From contig GG745404.1 of NCBI GenBank assembly GCA_000151295.1, forward strand, positions 1 through 15,043: a stretch of DNA of 15,043 bases, in the 5' to 3' direction. The translations under genes and the position numbers were made by a program. A model generated the notes under the pieces. It did not search any database and was not told where the DNA came from. It saw only the letters and a program-made list of their open reading frames with translations. Source of the DNA: Allomyces macrogynus ATCC 38327. Its lineage: Eukaryota; Blastocladiomycota; Blastocladiomycetes; Blastocladiales; Blastocladiaceae. Each line of letters begins with the position of its first letter. Position 1 is the stretch's first letter. Positions 1 through 7,579 of the stretch are shown here, in pieces.

Positions 1-568
1 TGGCAACTTGGTCCTGCAACAGTGCGCATGGATCTCAAATGTGTTTCAATGAGAGCAGTGCGTCCTTGGCTACACGCTCTGCCGATTCATTATCTTCCAT
101 GAGTGGTGTCGGTCCATCCTGTTTGTACCCAAGCTCTTCCAGCAGCACGTGCATCGTGAGAATCATGTCGCCTGCTAAGCTTGCCAACACGTACTCAGCG
201 GCCATGGTCGACTTTGCCACAAGCGTCTGCTTCTTCGAGCGCCAGGCGACAGGGCTACTGCCAACCCGTACCACAAAACCTGATGTCGACTTGCAGTCGC
301 CATGATCCTCGGCCCAATCAGCATCAGCAAATGCGTCAAGTTTCATATCCTTGCCCAAAAACTTGATGCTGAGGTTTGACAAGCCCAACAGGTACCCAAC
401 AAGCCGCTTTGTGGCCTCGAGATGTAGCGTACCAGGTGCGTGCATGAAACAGCCAAGAATTGCAGTCACAGCAGCAATGTCTGGCCGCGTTTTGGTCACC
501 GCAAAGAGCAGCAAACTGACAATGGCGAGGTATTCAGTCTTTACGACTGGATCAACGATCTTGGGCAA
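1..568 (-). pseudogene. copia-1 RT tail and RNase H, after an in-frame stop
   Basis: This is the C-terminal part of the Ty1/copia polyprotein: the end of reverse transcriptase (TRPDIA motif) followed by RNase H (DADWAED, then STSGFV, SKKQTLVAKST, AAEY). The open frame from the first Met runs 568-35 (177 codons). It is in the same frame as the large pol ORF upstream and is separated from it only by TGA at 596-598. The sequence between the two (PNDFKELLE) still reads as pol, so this is a nonsense mutation, not a frameshift. At the left end the conserved KHI motif is followed by TGA at 35-37, but the expected tail (QDQVA) still reads in the same frame beyond it. The family normally has an acidic residue where that TGA sits. 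The rest is outside the window. Confidence 0.9.
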
Positions 569-595
569 CTCGAGCAGCTCCTTGAAGTCGTTGGG

Positions 596-3500
596 TCACA
601 TCGGGATCACTGGCTGCATCTTTTCAGGGATCTGGAACTGCTTGCCCATTGACTTGACGTACTGGCTCTGGTCAAGGTAAATCAACCCGTCTTCTCTGTA
701 CATAATCTTGCACCCGAGCAACCATGCCGCATCGCCCAAGTCGTGCACCTTGAACTCGGACTTCAACATGTTGACAATCCACTTGCGCAGCTCCTTGGTT
801 GACGCGACAATTGGCAAGTTGTCGACATAGACTCCAATGAAGATCACGCCCTTGCCCGTCTTGTGCATGAACAGGCACTTGTCGTACTTGGACTCCACGA
901 ATCCGAGCGAAATCAGGTAATTGGCCAAACGGCAGAACCACATGTGCGGGGCCTGCTTGGTGCCGTACAGCGCCTTAATGAGCATGCAGACCTTGTCCGA
1001 GTTCTTCTTGTCAACAAAGCCTGGTGGCTGCTCCATGAGCACACGCTCCTTGATGTAACCGTACAGGAAGGCCGTCTTGATGTCAAGCTGCAGCGGCTGG
1101 ACCTTGAGATACGCAGCGAGCGACAGGATCAGATGCTGCATGTCAAATGATGCAACGGGCACAAACGTGTCCGTGTAATGCACGCCTGGAATGGCCGTGT
1201 ATCCCTTGGCAACAAGTCGTGACTTGGTGCGCACGGGCTCTCCATCTGCCCCGAGTTTCCACTTGAAGATCCAACCGGAGCGCATCACCTTGTTGCCTGG
1301 GCGGCAGTTGACGAGCACCCATGTCCCATTCTCGACGAGCGAGTTGTACTCGTCAAATGTTGGCGTGCGCCAGTCTGGGTGTGCTAGCGCTTCCTCGACC
1401 GTCTTGGATTCCCAAACTGCACCCTGGGCGCCGACTTGAGCTGCGGCAACGCATGTGAGCACCGCACTTGCCAACTCAACAGACTTGCTGAGATCCGAGT
1501 CCAGGTGCGCACATAGAAACAGTGTCAGCAAGTCGAGATCGACAATTCCGGACAGGGGCGAGCCTGAGTCAACACCAGGGCCAGCTAGGGAACGAACAAG
1601 AGGGGCCGAAGCGTCAGTGCAATCACTATTCAGCCGCAACACACGCACTTTCTCAACTGCGTCAGCAGCACGTTCGACGCCCCTGTTATGTTCAGGATCC
1701 ACCTCCCCCACATCGGGCATACTGCAGACGTGGGAAATGGCGTCAGGATCAAAATGGCGAGCACCCTCGGGATGTAGGCCACACAAATGGCGCGATTGCC
1801 GCGCGATGGGCGCTTGAGCATCAGGTCCAAGAGCACCAACACCCCCATCGCTCACTTCTGGCGCATCGGCATGACGACTGGGCTCCCCCACGTCCGCGAG
1901 CACCCCCATTGGTTCCCGGTCCACCTGCAGCAAACCGGGTCTCTCGCCGGCTTGTAGAAAATCGCGCTCCAACGCTGGCCCCGCCAGTGGGAGCTCGGCA
2001 ATTGGGTTGACTGCGGGAAGTTGATCCGGATCCACCATAGGCACTCGAACTTGATCATGCTGTGCACCACGCCCAATCTCCTCCTCAACAACTTCATCAT
2101 CACCAACACCATCGACCACAGTCGACGGCACGTCCAGCGACCCCAAATCAACTTGCACGGGCGACCCAACCTTGACCTTGGCTGATGGCAATGTGTGAGG
2201 AGCACCAGCAACAACACGCGACTCTGCAACACAGAGCCGCTTGGCAAACTTGACATCACGCGTGACAAACACCTTCTGTCCGTCCCACACGCGGTAGCCA
2301 TCGCGCGTGACCCACGGCAGCTCGTCTCCATAACCAACCATGCGCACTGCCACACCTGCAGCAAATCCGGACACGCCCGGACGCGCCTGCATCATCGGAA
2401 CAACAGCACCACCAAGCAAGCCCCACACCTTGCACTTCAACATGTTGGGTGACGCGCCAAAGACAACCTGGTATGGCGAGCGACCACCGAGTGAGTCACT
2501 TGGCACACGGTTGCGCACATAGCATGCTGTGCGCACACACTCTGGCCAGAGGGAATCCAGCGCTTTGGCGGCCATCATGGCCGCTTGCACCATCGACTTG
2601 AGCACACCCTGCGTCTGCTCGGCAAGCCCATTTGACTCTGGTGAGTTTGGAGACGTTGTCAACAAGTGCATGCGATGTGAGAGCAGAATCGAGCGTAAAC
2701 TGTTGCCAATGAACTTGCCACCATGGTCGCTGTGCAGCCGGCCCGCAGACATGCCGAAGAACGACTCGGCGTGCTTCAGCAAATCGAGAAACTGCGGTCC
2801 AAAGTCGTCCTTGCACCGGAAAAGCGGCACGAAGCACCAGCGTGAGTATTCGTCCATGACTGTCGCAAAGTAGTTGACACCCCCCATGCCGACCGTCTTC
2901 ATCGACACCAAATCAGCATGGAGGACGCCAAATAGTCGATTCGCATGCAAATGGTGCAGCGGATGCGGCTGGCTATGCGTGTTGGCCACAAGACACGTCA
3001 TGCACTCGTGTAGCGGCTTGGCCACACCCACGTCGTCCTTGACGCCATGCTCAAGCGTACACACGGCCGAAACGCGATCATGACCAACGTGAAAGAGTCG
3101 CGCGTGCCACAGCTCGGCGAGCGACACCTTCTTGACCGCATCAGCGACATGCGCACCAACAGGGCGCTTACCCCAAACGTTGAGCACCCGCGCGTCCTTG
3201 GTTGGTCCCTTCTTGCACACGCCCGGGACGATCCACGTGTCGCCATGCCACACGCCCTTGGCGAGCAGATCTCCTGTCTCACAATGCACGAACTGGACGT
3301 CTCGATCCCCGAAGATGACTTGCATGGCAGTCCGATCGTACAGCTCAGAGACTGAGACAAGCGTCTTGAAGCCGGGTATGTACCAGACTGGGTCGAGGTG
3401 AACAATGTTGCCCGAAGGCGTGCGGATGCGCATTGTGCCCTTACCAATTGGATGGCACACGCGGTGGTCACCCAATGAGACAAGGAACCCTTTGCCAGGC

Positions 3501-4108
3501 TGCATGTCGTTGAGCGCAGCAAACAGCGACTTGTCACCACAAAAGTGCGCGCCAGTGGCCGAGTCGACTTTCGGGCTCTGTGCAAGACATGTGCGCGCCG
3601 ACAAAGGCAACAGCGCGCGCACACGATGATGGTGAGGATCCGGTCCTTCATAATTCGATGCATCGACATGAATGATGGGCGGGTACGTGCTGGGCGGCGT
3701 CGCCATGCCCTGATGGCTTTGACGTTCAAGTCTCACGAATTCAGGGCAGAGGGTGACAATCGGGTAGTGCGCAAATCCGTCAAATTCAGCAGCACCAAAA
3801 ACAACACCAGCGGCGTCCGCACCACGGGCAGACGCCATCAAACGCTCATACTCGTCCACCGACAAATGCACCATTGCATGTTCGTCGCCGTCCTTGGCCA
3901 CAACATTCACGCCCTTCCTTTTGCACCAGTTTGCACTTTCAGTGCTGTTCTTGCATTGGTGGTCCCAGTTCAGGCAAAAGCACATGTAGTGACTGATCTT
4001 GCCACAGTTGTGACAGGCGTTCGTGTCCTTGCGCTTTGTCACAACAAGCGCCTGCGTCTCAGTCCCAGAGCTGCATTCGAGCTGGTCAGTGGCCCCCTCA
4101 AGAATCAT
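596..4108 (-). CDS. copia-1 Pol: zinc knuckle, protease, integrase, reverse transcriptase (ends at internal stop)
   Basis: This ORF of 1170 codons encodes most of the polyprotein. A CCHC zinc knuckle (C32, C35, H40, C45) belongs functionally to Gag. The aspartic protease core is near D182 and reads DSAT where the family usually has DSGA, so the flanking Gly is missing. The integrase zinc finger is H335, H340, C369, C372, and the DDE triad D399, D461, E497 (D-35-E spacing) is intact. A long variable linker (about 640-890) follows. Reverse transcriptase spans about 930-1170: catalytic D1009 in QLDIKTAF is present, but the YVDD box reads YVDN (N1097, codon 818-820). It ends at TGA 596-598, while RT and RNase H continue in frame beyond. 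The start at 4108 is only the first Met after the Gag stop at 4112; translation normally comes from gag upstream. Confidence 0.92.
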   Translation of the reverse strand: MILEGATDQLECSSGTETQALVVTKRKDTNACHNCGKISHYMCFCLNWDHQCKNSTESANWCKRKGVNVVAKDGDEHAMVHLSVDEYERLMASARGADAAGVVFGAAEFDGFAHYPIVTLCPEFVRLERQSHQGMATPPSTYPPIIHVDASNYEGPDPHHHRVRALLPLSARTCLAQSPKVDSATGAHFCGDKSLFAALNDMQPGKGFLVSLGDHRVCHPIGKGTMRIRTPSGNIVHLDPVWYIPGFKTLVSVSELYDRTAMQVIFGDRDVQFVHCETGDLLAKGVWHGDTWIVPGVCKKGPTKDARVLNVWGKRPVGAHVADAVKKVSLAELWHARLFHVGHDRVSAVCTLEHGVKDDVGVAKPLHECMTCLVANTHSQPHPLHHLHANRLFGVLHADLVSMKTVGMGGVNYFATVMDEYSRWCFVPLFRCKDDFGPQFLDLLKHAESFFGMSAGRLHSDHGGKFIGNSLRSILLSHRMHLLTTSPNSPESNGLAEQTQGVLKSMVQAAMMAAKALDSLWPECVRTACYVRNRVPSDSLGGRSPYQVVFGASPNMLKCKVWGLLGGAVVPMMQARPGVSGFAAGVAVRMVGYGDELPWVTRDGYRVWDGQKVFVTRDVKFAKRLCVAESRVVAGAPHTLPSAKVKVGSPVQVDLGSLDVPSTVVDGVGDDEVVEEEIGRGAQHDQVRVPMVDPDQLPAVNPIAELPLAGPALERDFLQAGERPGLLQVDREPMGVLADVGEPSRHADAPEVSDGGVGALGPDAQAPIARQSRHLCGLHPEGARHFDPDAISHVCSMPDVGEVDPEHNRGVERAADAVEKVRVLRLNSDCTDASAPLVRSLAGPGVDSGSPLSGIVDLDLLTLFLCAHLDSDLSKSVELASAVLTCVAAAQVGAQGAVWESKTVEEALAHPDWRTPTFDEYNSLVENGTWVLVNCRPGNKVMRSGWIFKWKLGADGEPVRTKSRLVAKGYTAIPGVHYTDTFVPVASFDMQHLILSLAAYLKVQPLQLDIKTAFLYGYIKERVLMEQPPGFVDKKNSDKVCMLIKALYGTKQAPHMWFCRLANYLISLGFVESKYDKCLFMHKTGKGVIFIGVYVDNLPIVASTKELRKWIVNMLKSEFKVHDLGDAAWLLGCKIMYREDGLIYLDQSQYVKSMGKQFQIPEKMQPVIPM

Positions 4109-4111
4109 CTG

Positions 4112-5032
4112 TCATTTGACGATCGCCATTTCCTCATAGCACTTGCCCAAGGAGAGTGCTGTTGGTGAATACTCGGTCGGCAGCGAGGAGAGCAGTGCAA
4201 GGACCAAGAACGAGTCGGCAAAGTCGGTGCGCAGGTGCAAGGACGACTTGGCACGTTCATGGTGCCGAATCACCTCAGAACGGCGTTGCAAATCGGCAAT
4301 ATGCTCGCGAACCACCGCAGCAACAGAGCCCGACATGGGCTTCGTGAACAGCCCCTTGACATTGGCGAGGTCAGCTTGCGCAGATCGCTTGTCAAAACGA
4401 GCACGCAGCAGCGCCCACGCATCGGCGACACAGGTGGCGTCCGAGCAGACCGGCAGGAGTTCAGATGCAACGGCAGACGGCAAAACGACCTTGATGATGC
4501 TCCAGATGCACGACTTGGCCTTGTAGCTGTTGTGGGCCATGCACTTCTTGTGTTCAACACCCGCAGGACCGTTCCAATAGATCGCGTTAGCAACAAACTT
4601 GACGTCTGAGTCGAGTTCAATGAGTTTCTTGAATTGTGCGTCCGTCATTTCCTCTTGCTGTTCCAGTGACACGACCTTGAAATTGGCATCAACCAAAACC
4701 TTGAAGGACTTGAGTTCGAGCAGGTCTTCGAGCAGGTCGGCGGTCAAAAAGCCGAGAAAACGGTCGGCAAACGCCGGCCAGTTCGAGCCATCAGCCTTGA
4801 GCATCTCGATCATTGCTGGTTGGCTGGAGATTGGCGTCTTGACCGAGACAGACAAGGTCATGGTGACAGTCATGGTGCAGGTCGAAAGTTGGCAAAAATT
4901 GTCAAAATCGAGTCGAAAAAATTGGCGTTGTGCTGTCTTGAGCGGATGCAGCACGTTTAGGGTGGTGGTGGTTCGAGTTTTGGTTGTCGTCGTCATTGTC
5001 GTGGTGACAGATGGGTCCAGCATGGCCCCCAC
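4112..5032 (-). CDS. copia-1 Gag (capsid part), interrupted before the zinc knuckle
   Basis: This 306-codon ORF is a copia-type Gag. Motifs seen are LKADGSNWPAFADRF near residues 79-93, a WALLRARFD stretch mid-way, and a helical region rich in Leu and Arg towards the end. The real start is probably M54 (codon 4871-4873) or M58 (4859-4861). The first 50 residues are a Thr-rich stretch from a GTC/GTT-type simple repeat, and the Met at 5032 is replaced in the copia-4 copy (VGAT in place of MGAM), whereas MTVTM is shared. The frame closes at TGA 4112-4114, but pol continues in the same frame with one codon (CAG) before its first ATG. The CCHC knuckle lies beyond the stop. A programmed read-through is possible but less likely than a nonsense mutation. 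Confidence 0.85.
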   Translation of the reverse strand: MGAMLDPSVTTTMTTTTKTRTTTTLNVLHPLKTAQRQFFRLDFDNFCQLSTCTMTVTMTLSVSVKTPISSQPAMIEMLKADGSNWPAFADRFLGFLTADLLEDLLELKSFKVLVDANFKVVSLEQQEEMTDAQFKKLIELDSDVKFVANAIYWNGPAGVEHKKCMAHNSYKAKSCIWSIIKVVLPSAVASELLPVCSDATCVADAWALLRARFDKRSAQADLANVKGLFTKPMSGSVAAVVREHIADLQRRSEVIRHHERAKSSLHLRTDFADSFLVLALLSSLPTEYSPTALSLGKCYEEMAIVK

Positions 5033-5145
5033 TCGGTCGGTCGGTCAAATCGGTCCGTTTCTCGCAGAAATCGTCGAGCACAGCAGCAGTGGGTCCATGA
5101 CGAGGAAATCAGCAACGTTCGTTCGGTCCGTGAGCGCTTTGTGAT
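4874..5145 (-). other. copia-1 leader between primer site and gag
   Basis: This stretch corresponds to the untranslated leader and holds no motif of its own apart from short GTC/GTT repeats near 4973-5006. The gag frame has a TGA here at 5045-5047. The homologous codon in copia-4 is TGC, so in that copy the frame stays open up to an ATG at 12742. Either the extra N-terminal stretch is untranslated or copia-1 has lost it. Confidence 0.6.
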
Positions 5146-5164
5146 GCGCTCAGGGCTCATAACC
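5146..5164 (-). promoter_or_regulatory. copia-1 primer-binding site, initiator tRNA-Met anticodon half
   Basis: Read on the minus strand, GGTTATGAGCCCTGAGCGC directly follows the LTR. It is complementary to the anticodon stem-loop of an initiator tRNA-Met (GGGCTCATAACC) and continues towards the D-arm side, not to the tRNA 3' CCA end. This is the arrangement known for Drosophila copia and yeast Ty5, where a cleaved tRNA half primes reverse transcription. The identical 19-mer is present at 6877-6895 and 12789-12807. Confidence 0.8.
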
Positions 5165-5351
5165 TTTTGCAAGGGTGAGTGGGAGAAGGAATGCATTTGG
5201 TGTGTGCACTCTGCACTTCAGCGGTGGTGGCAACCATAACCTCGGTTGCCACCGTCATTTACACAAGAATCCAACTCGAACAGCTCCAACAAGGAAACAA
5301 TGAGGGAAGACAAAACACAAGAAACACAAATGCGAGACGAACACTTCAACC
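5165..5351 (-). repeat. 5' LTR of copia-1 (187 bp)
   Basis: The LTR runs from the primer site to the junction with gypsy-A. Three other copies (6690-6876, 12808-12994, 13311-13502) define its ends: TGTYGAAGTG at the start and CTTGCRAAA at the end. Here the first base at the junction is G instead of T. The 3' end lacks a canonical CA, so the exact inner border (5165, or a few bases into the LTR) is uncertain. It contains the 28 bp hairpin at 5226-5253. Confidence 0.85.
5226..5253 (-). other. Perfect 10 bp hairpin inside the copia LTR
   Basis: GGTGGCAACC and its exact reverse complement GGTTGCCACC are separated by 8 bases. On the element's sense strand the loop contributes GAGGTTAT, so the apex reads GGTTATGG, matching the first seven bases of the primer-binding site. 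The hairpin is also perfect at 6788-6815 and 12869-12896, and degenerate at 13411-13440. Confidence 0.85.
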
Positions 5352-5674
5352 TGAGCTTCCAGCTCGAACTACCTGATCGTATGGTTGCCAACCGCGTTCG
5401 CGATGTCTTCCACACTGACCACTAAAAACAAGCATCTTTGGGTGGTGCGCCAGCACAAGGCCACGATTGCACTGACGAAAGTGATACCTCTGACTCTGGC
5501 GACGAACCTGATGATGGCACTGGCGAGTATGACGAGATTGCGCTGCCACCCGATCATGTCACTGCTGCTCCTGAACCCGCTTCCCTGAACGAGAACCGCA
5601 AGTCGCGCCGGTTGCTTGGACAAGCACCCAAAATCCAAAAACGTTTCAATCTGGAACCGCGTCGACGTCGCTAG
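5352..5674 (+). pseudogene. Gypsy-A integrase C-terminal tail fragment
   Basis: From 5354 the frame reads SFQLELPDRMVANRV and DVFH, as in gypsy-B, then a hydrophilic Asp/Glu/Pro-rich tail ending in NLEPRRRR and TAG at 5672-5674. An in-frame TAA at 5423-5425 replaces the TTA Leu codon of gypsy-B (DHLKQ becomes DH-stop-KQ). Two bases (TG) are missing next to the left junction. It is a non-functional remnant; no chromodomain is visible. Confidence 0.85.
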
Positions 5675-5675
5675 C

Positions 5676-5690
5676 TGGAGGGGGGAGAAA
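5676..5690 (+). promoter_or_regulatory. Gypsy-A polypurine tract
   Basis: TGGAGGGGGGAGAAA lies immediately before the LTR start TGATGTG. This is the standard position of the plus-strand primer of LTR elements. Gypsy-B has the same tract at 7102-7115 on the minus strand. Confidence 0.85.
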
Positions 5691-5769
5691 TGATGTGAAG
5701 CAGAGCTACCCGTATCGCTCCTTTGCAAACTTATTGTAATTGTTGTTGATTCCCGTTTGTCATTCCATG

Positions 5770-5776
5770 TATATAA
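5770..5776 (+). promoter_or_regulatory. TATA box in gypsy-A LTR
   Basis: TATATAA lies mid-LTR, ten bases before the short hairpin. The motif and its place are kept in the gypsy-B LTRs, as expected for the element's promoter. Confidence 0.55.
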
Positions 5777-5785
5777 ACGCCCAAA

Positions 5786-5801
5786 CGTACCTCTGGGTAC
5801 G
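5786..5801 (+). other. Small hairpin in gypsy-A LTR
   Basis: CGTACC and GGTACG form a perfect 6 bp stem with a 4-base loop just downstream of the TATA box. It is unchanged in all three gypsy LTRs of the window (also 6991-7006 and 12136-12151), so it would sit near the start of the transcript. Confidence 0.6.
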
Positions 5802-5832
5802 ACAGGCTCGTTCCACACTCAACACCATTTCA

Positions 5833-6689
5833 GCGCTCCTTGATGTAACCATACAGAAAGGCCGTCTTGATGTCGAGCTGCAGCGGCCGGACCTTGAGAT
5901 ACGCAGCGAGCGACAGGATCAGACGCTGCATGTCAAATGATGCAACGGGCGCAAACGTGTCCGTGTAATGCACGCCTGGAATGGCCATGTATCCCTTGGC
6001 AACAAGTAGCGACTTGGCGCGCACGGGCTTTCCATCTGCCCCGAGTTTCCACTTGAAGATCCGACTGGAGCGCATCACCTTGTCGCCTTGGCGGTGGTTG
6101 ACGAGCACCCATGTCCCATTCTCGACGAGCGAGTTGTACTCGTCAAATGTTGGCGCGCGCCAGTCCGGGTGTGCTGGCGCTTCCTCGACCGTCTTGGGTT
6201 CCCAAACTGCACCCTGGGCGCCGACTTGAGCTGCGGCAACGCATGTGAGCACCGCACTTGCTGACTCAACAGACTTGCTAAGATCCGAGTCCGGGTGCGC
6301 ACATAGAAACAGTGGCGGCAAATCGAGATCGACAATTCCGGACAGGGGCGAGACTGAGTCAATGCCAGGGCCAGCTAGGGAACGAACAAGAGGGGCTGAA
6401 GCGTCAGTGCAATCACTATTCAGCCGCAACACGCGCACTTTCTCAACTGCGTCAGCAGCACGTTCGACGCCCCTGTTAGGTTCAGGATCCACCTCCCCCA
6501 CATCGGGCATACTGCAGACGTGGGAAATGGCGTCAGGATCAAAATGGCGAGCAACCTCGGGATGTAGGCCACACAAACGGCGCGATTGCCGCGCGATGGG
6601 CGCTTGAGCATCAGGTCCAAGAGCACCAACACCCCCATCGCTCACTTCTGGCGCATCGGGCTGACGACTGGGCTCCCCCACGTCTGCGA
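5833..6689 (-). pseudogene. Copia-2: pol fragment (linker and start of reverse transcriptase)
   Basis: This fragment is homologous to copia-1 residues about 739-1022: the linker after integrase, then RT from VLVNHRQGDK to QLDIKTAFLYGYIKER. The first RT catalytic Asp is inside. It is colinear with copia-1 bases 1043-1899 at a constant offset of 4790, so there is no net indel and the frame is open throughout. The change from SGWIFKW to SSRIFKW loses a conserved Trp. Both ends are cut: the left end by the gypsy-A LTR, whose terminal TCA supplies the TGA at 5830-5832, and the right end by the copia-3 LTR. It encodes no whole domain and should be inert. Confidence 0.9.
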
Positions 6690-6876
6690 TGTCGAAGTGT
6701 TCGTCTCGCATTTGTGTTTCTTGTTTTTTGTCTTCCCCCATTGTTTTCTTGTTGGAGCTGTTCGAGTTGGATTCTTGTGTATATGACGGTGGCAACCTAG
6801 GTTATGGTTGCCACCACCGCTGAAGTGCAGAGTGCACACACCAAAAGCATTCCCTCTCCCGCTCAACCTTGCGAAA
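6690..6876 (+). repeat. Copia-3 LTR (187 bp)
   Basis: It starts TGTCGAAGTG and ends CTTGCGAAA directly before the primer site. It contains the perfect hairpin 6788-6815. Its left neighbour is copia-2 pol (CACGTCTGCGA), so the LTR sits inside older copia DNA. Confidence 0.9.
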
Positions 6877-6895
6877 GGTTATGAGCCCTGAGCGC
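6877..6895 (+). promoter_or_regulatory. Copia-3 primer-binding site
   Basis: GGTTATGAGCCCTGAGCGC has the same half-tRNA-type site as copia-1 and copia-4. The following bases (ATCCC) extend the resemblance to the complement of the initiator tRNA 5' half. Confidence 0.78.
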
Positions 6896-6959
6896 ATCCC
6901 AAGCGCTCACAGACCGAACGAACACTGCTGATATCCTCGTCGTGGACCCGCTGCTGCTG

Positions 6960-7101
6960 TGATATGGTGTCGAGTGTGGAATGAGCCTGTCGTACCCAGA
7001 GGTACGTTTGGGCGTTTATATAAATGGAATGACAAACGGGAATCAACAACAACAACAACGGGTATGCAAAGGAGCCATGCAGGTAGCTCTGCTTCACATC
7101 A
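6960..7101 (-). repeat. 3' LTR of gypsy-B (142 bp)
   Basis: It is bounded by TGATGTGAAG and ATATCA on the sense strand and contains TATATAA (7016-7022) and the CGTACC hairpin (6991-7006). It carries a short CAA repeat and several differences from the 5' LTR near 7053-7086. Confidence 0.93.
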
Positions 7102-7115
7102 TTTCTCCCCCCTCC
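7102..7115 (-). promoter_or_regulatory. Gypsy-B polypurine tract
   Basis: On the sense strand GGAGGGGGGAGAAA lies between the integrase stop codon (TAG, 7118-7120) and the 3' LTR. Confidence 0.88.
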
Positions 7116-7117
7116 AG

Positions 7118-7579
7118 CTAGCGACGATGACGCGGTTCCAGATTGAAACGTTTTTGGATTTCGGGTGCTTTTCCAAGCAACCGGCGCGACTTGCGGTTCT
7201 CGTTCAGGGAAGCAGGTTCAGGAGCAGCAGTGACATGATCAGGTGGCAGTGCAATCTCGTCATACTCGCCAGTGCCATCATCAGGTTTGTCGACAGAGTC
7301 AGAGGTATCGCTTTCGTCAGTGCGATTGTGGCCTTGTGCTGGCGCACCACCCAAAGGTGCCTGTTTTAAGTGGTCGGCGTGGAAGACATCGTGAACACGG
7401 TTGGCAACCATACGATCCGGTAGTTCGAGCTGGAAGCTCACAGGCGAGTGTTGTGCAATGACCTTAAACGGTCCGATATACGATGGCCGGAGCTTGGCTG
7501 TGACTGGAAGTCCAGCAGTATCGGCGTTCAGAGGTTGCGTGCATTGAGCATGACGAAATCGCCGATTCGTGGTTGCCAA
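7118..7579 (-). pseudogene. Gypsy-B integrase C-terminal domain
   Basis: The homologous part begins near 7538 with LNADTAGLPV and a GPY/F-type module (YIGPFKVI), followed by LPDRMVANRV, DVFHADH and an acidic, Pro-rich tail ending in NLEPRHRR and TAG. The first dozen residues of the ORF are out of the true frame. No chromodomain is recognisable. The tail is shared with gypsy-A. It is separated from the core by a one-base indel near 7531-7538. Confidence 0.85.

Larger units (their letters stand above)
1..5351 (-). mobile_element. Ty1/copia LTR retrotransposon copy 1 (copia-1), left end off-window
   Basis: Reading leftwards from 5351 there is one LTR, a primer-binding site, a leader, gag, protease, integrase, reverse transcriptase and RNase H. 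Integrase before reverse transcriptase defines the Ty1/copia superfamily. The coding frame is the same throughout and is broken only by in-frame TGA codons at 4112-4114, 596-598 and 35-37. The 3' LTR must lie to the left of base 1. On the right the LTR abuts plus-strand gypsy sequence, which suggests that this element inserted into gypsy-A. The reverse transcriptase box reads YVDN, so the copy is probably dead. Confidence 0.93.
5352..5832 (+). mobile_element. Gypsy-A: 3' end of a Ty3/gypsy element, truncated on the left
   Basis: In order on the plus strand are the integrase C-terminal tail, a polypurine tract and a complete 142 bp LTR. The sequence matches the 3' end of gypsy-B (reverse strand 6960-7450). 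The left part is replaced by copia-1 at 5351/5352, and the right LTR end abuts copia-2 pol at 5832/5833. This fits a gypsy element inserted into copia-2 and later split by copia-1, with its other half beyond the left window edge. Confidence 0.88.
5691..5832 (+). repeat. 3' LTR of gypsy-A (142 bp)
   Basis: It begins TGATGTGAAG and ends ACACCATTTCA, exactly the length of both gypsy-B LTRs. It carries a TATATAA box at 5770-5776 and a CGTACC/GGTACG hairpin at 5786-5801. By eye it differs from the gypsy-B 5' LTR at about 8 positions and from the gypsy-B 3' LTR at about 13. Confidence 0.92.
6690..6959 (+). mobile_element. Copia-3: LTR, primer site and leader, plus orientation
   Basis: This is the 5' end of a copia element reading to the right, cut after GCTGCTGCTG by the gypsy-B LTR. 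It shares variants with copia-4 (GCGCATCCCAAGCG where copia-1 has GCGCATCACAAAGCG) and is colinear with the reverse complement of 12725-12994 over 270 bp. No gag of this orientation follows gypsy-B. Confidence 0.88.

Noticed and set aside
3545..4168. 207-codon plus-strand frame
   Set aside because: It is antisense to the copia-1 gag/pol zinc knuckle region and has no recognisable domain.
7118..7300. Chromodomain at the gypsy-B integrase end
   Set aside because: The tail is acidic and Pro-rich and lacks the aromatic and WKGY-type motifs of chromodomains.
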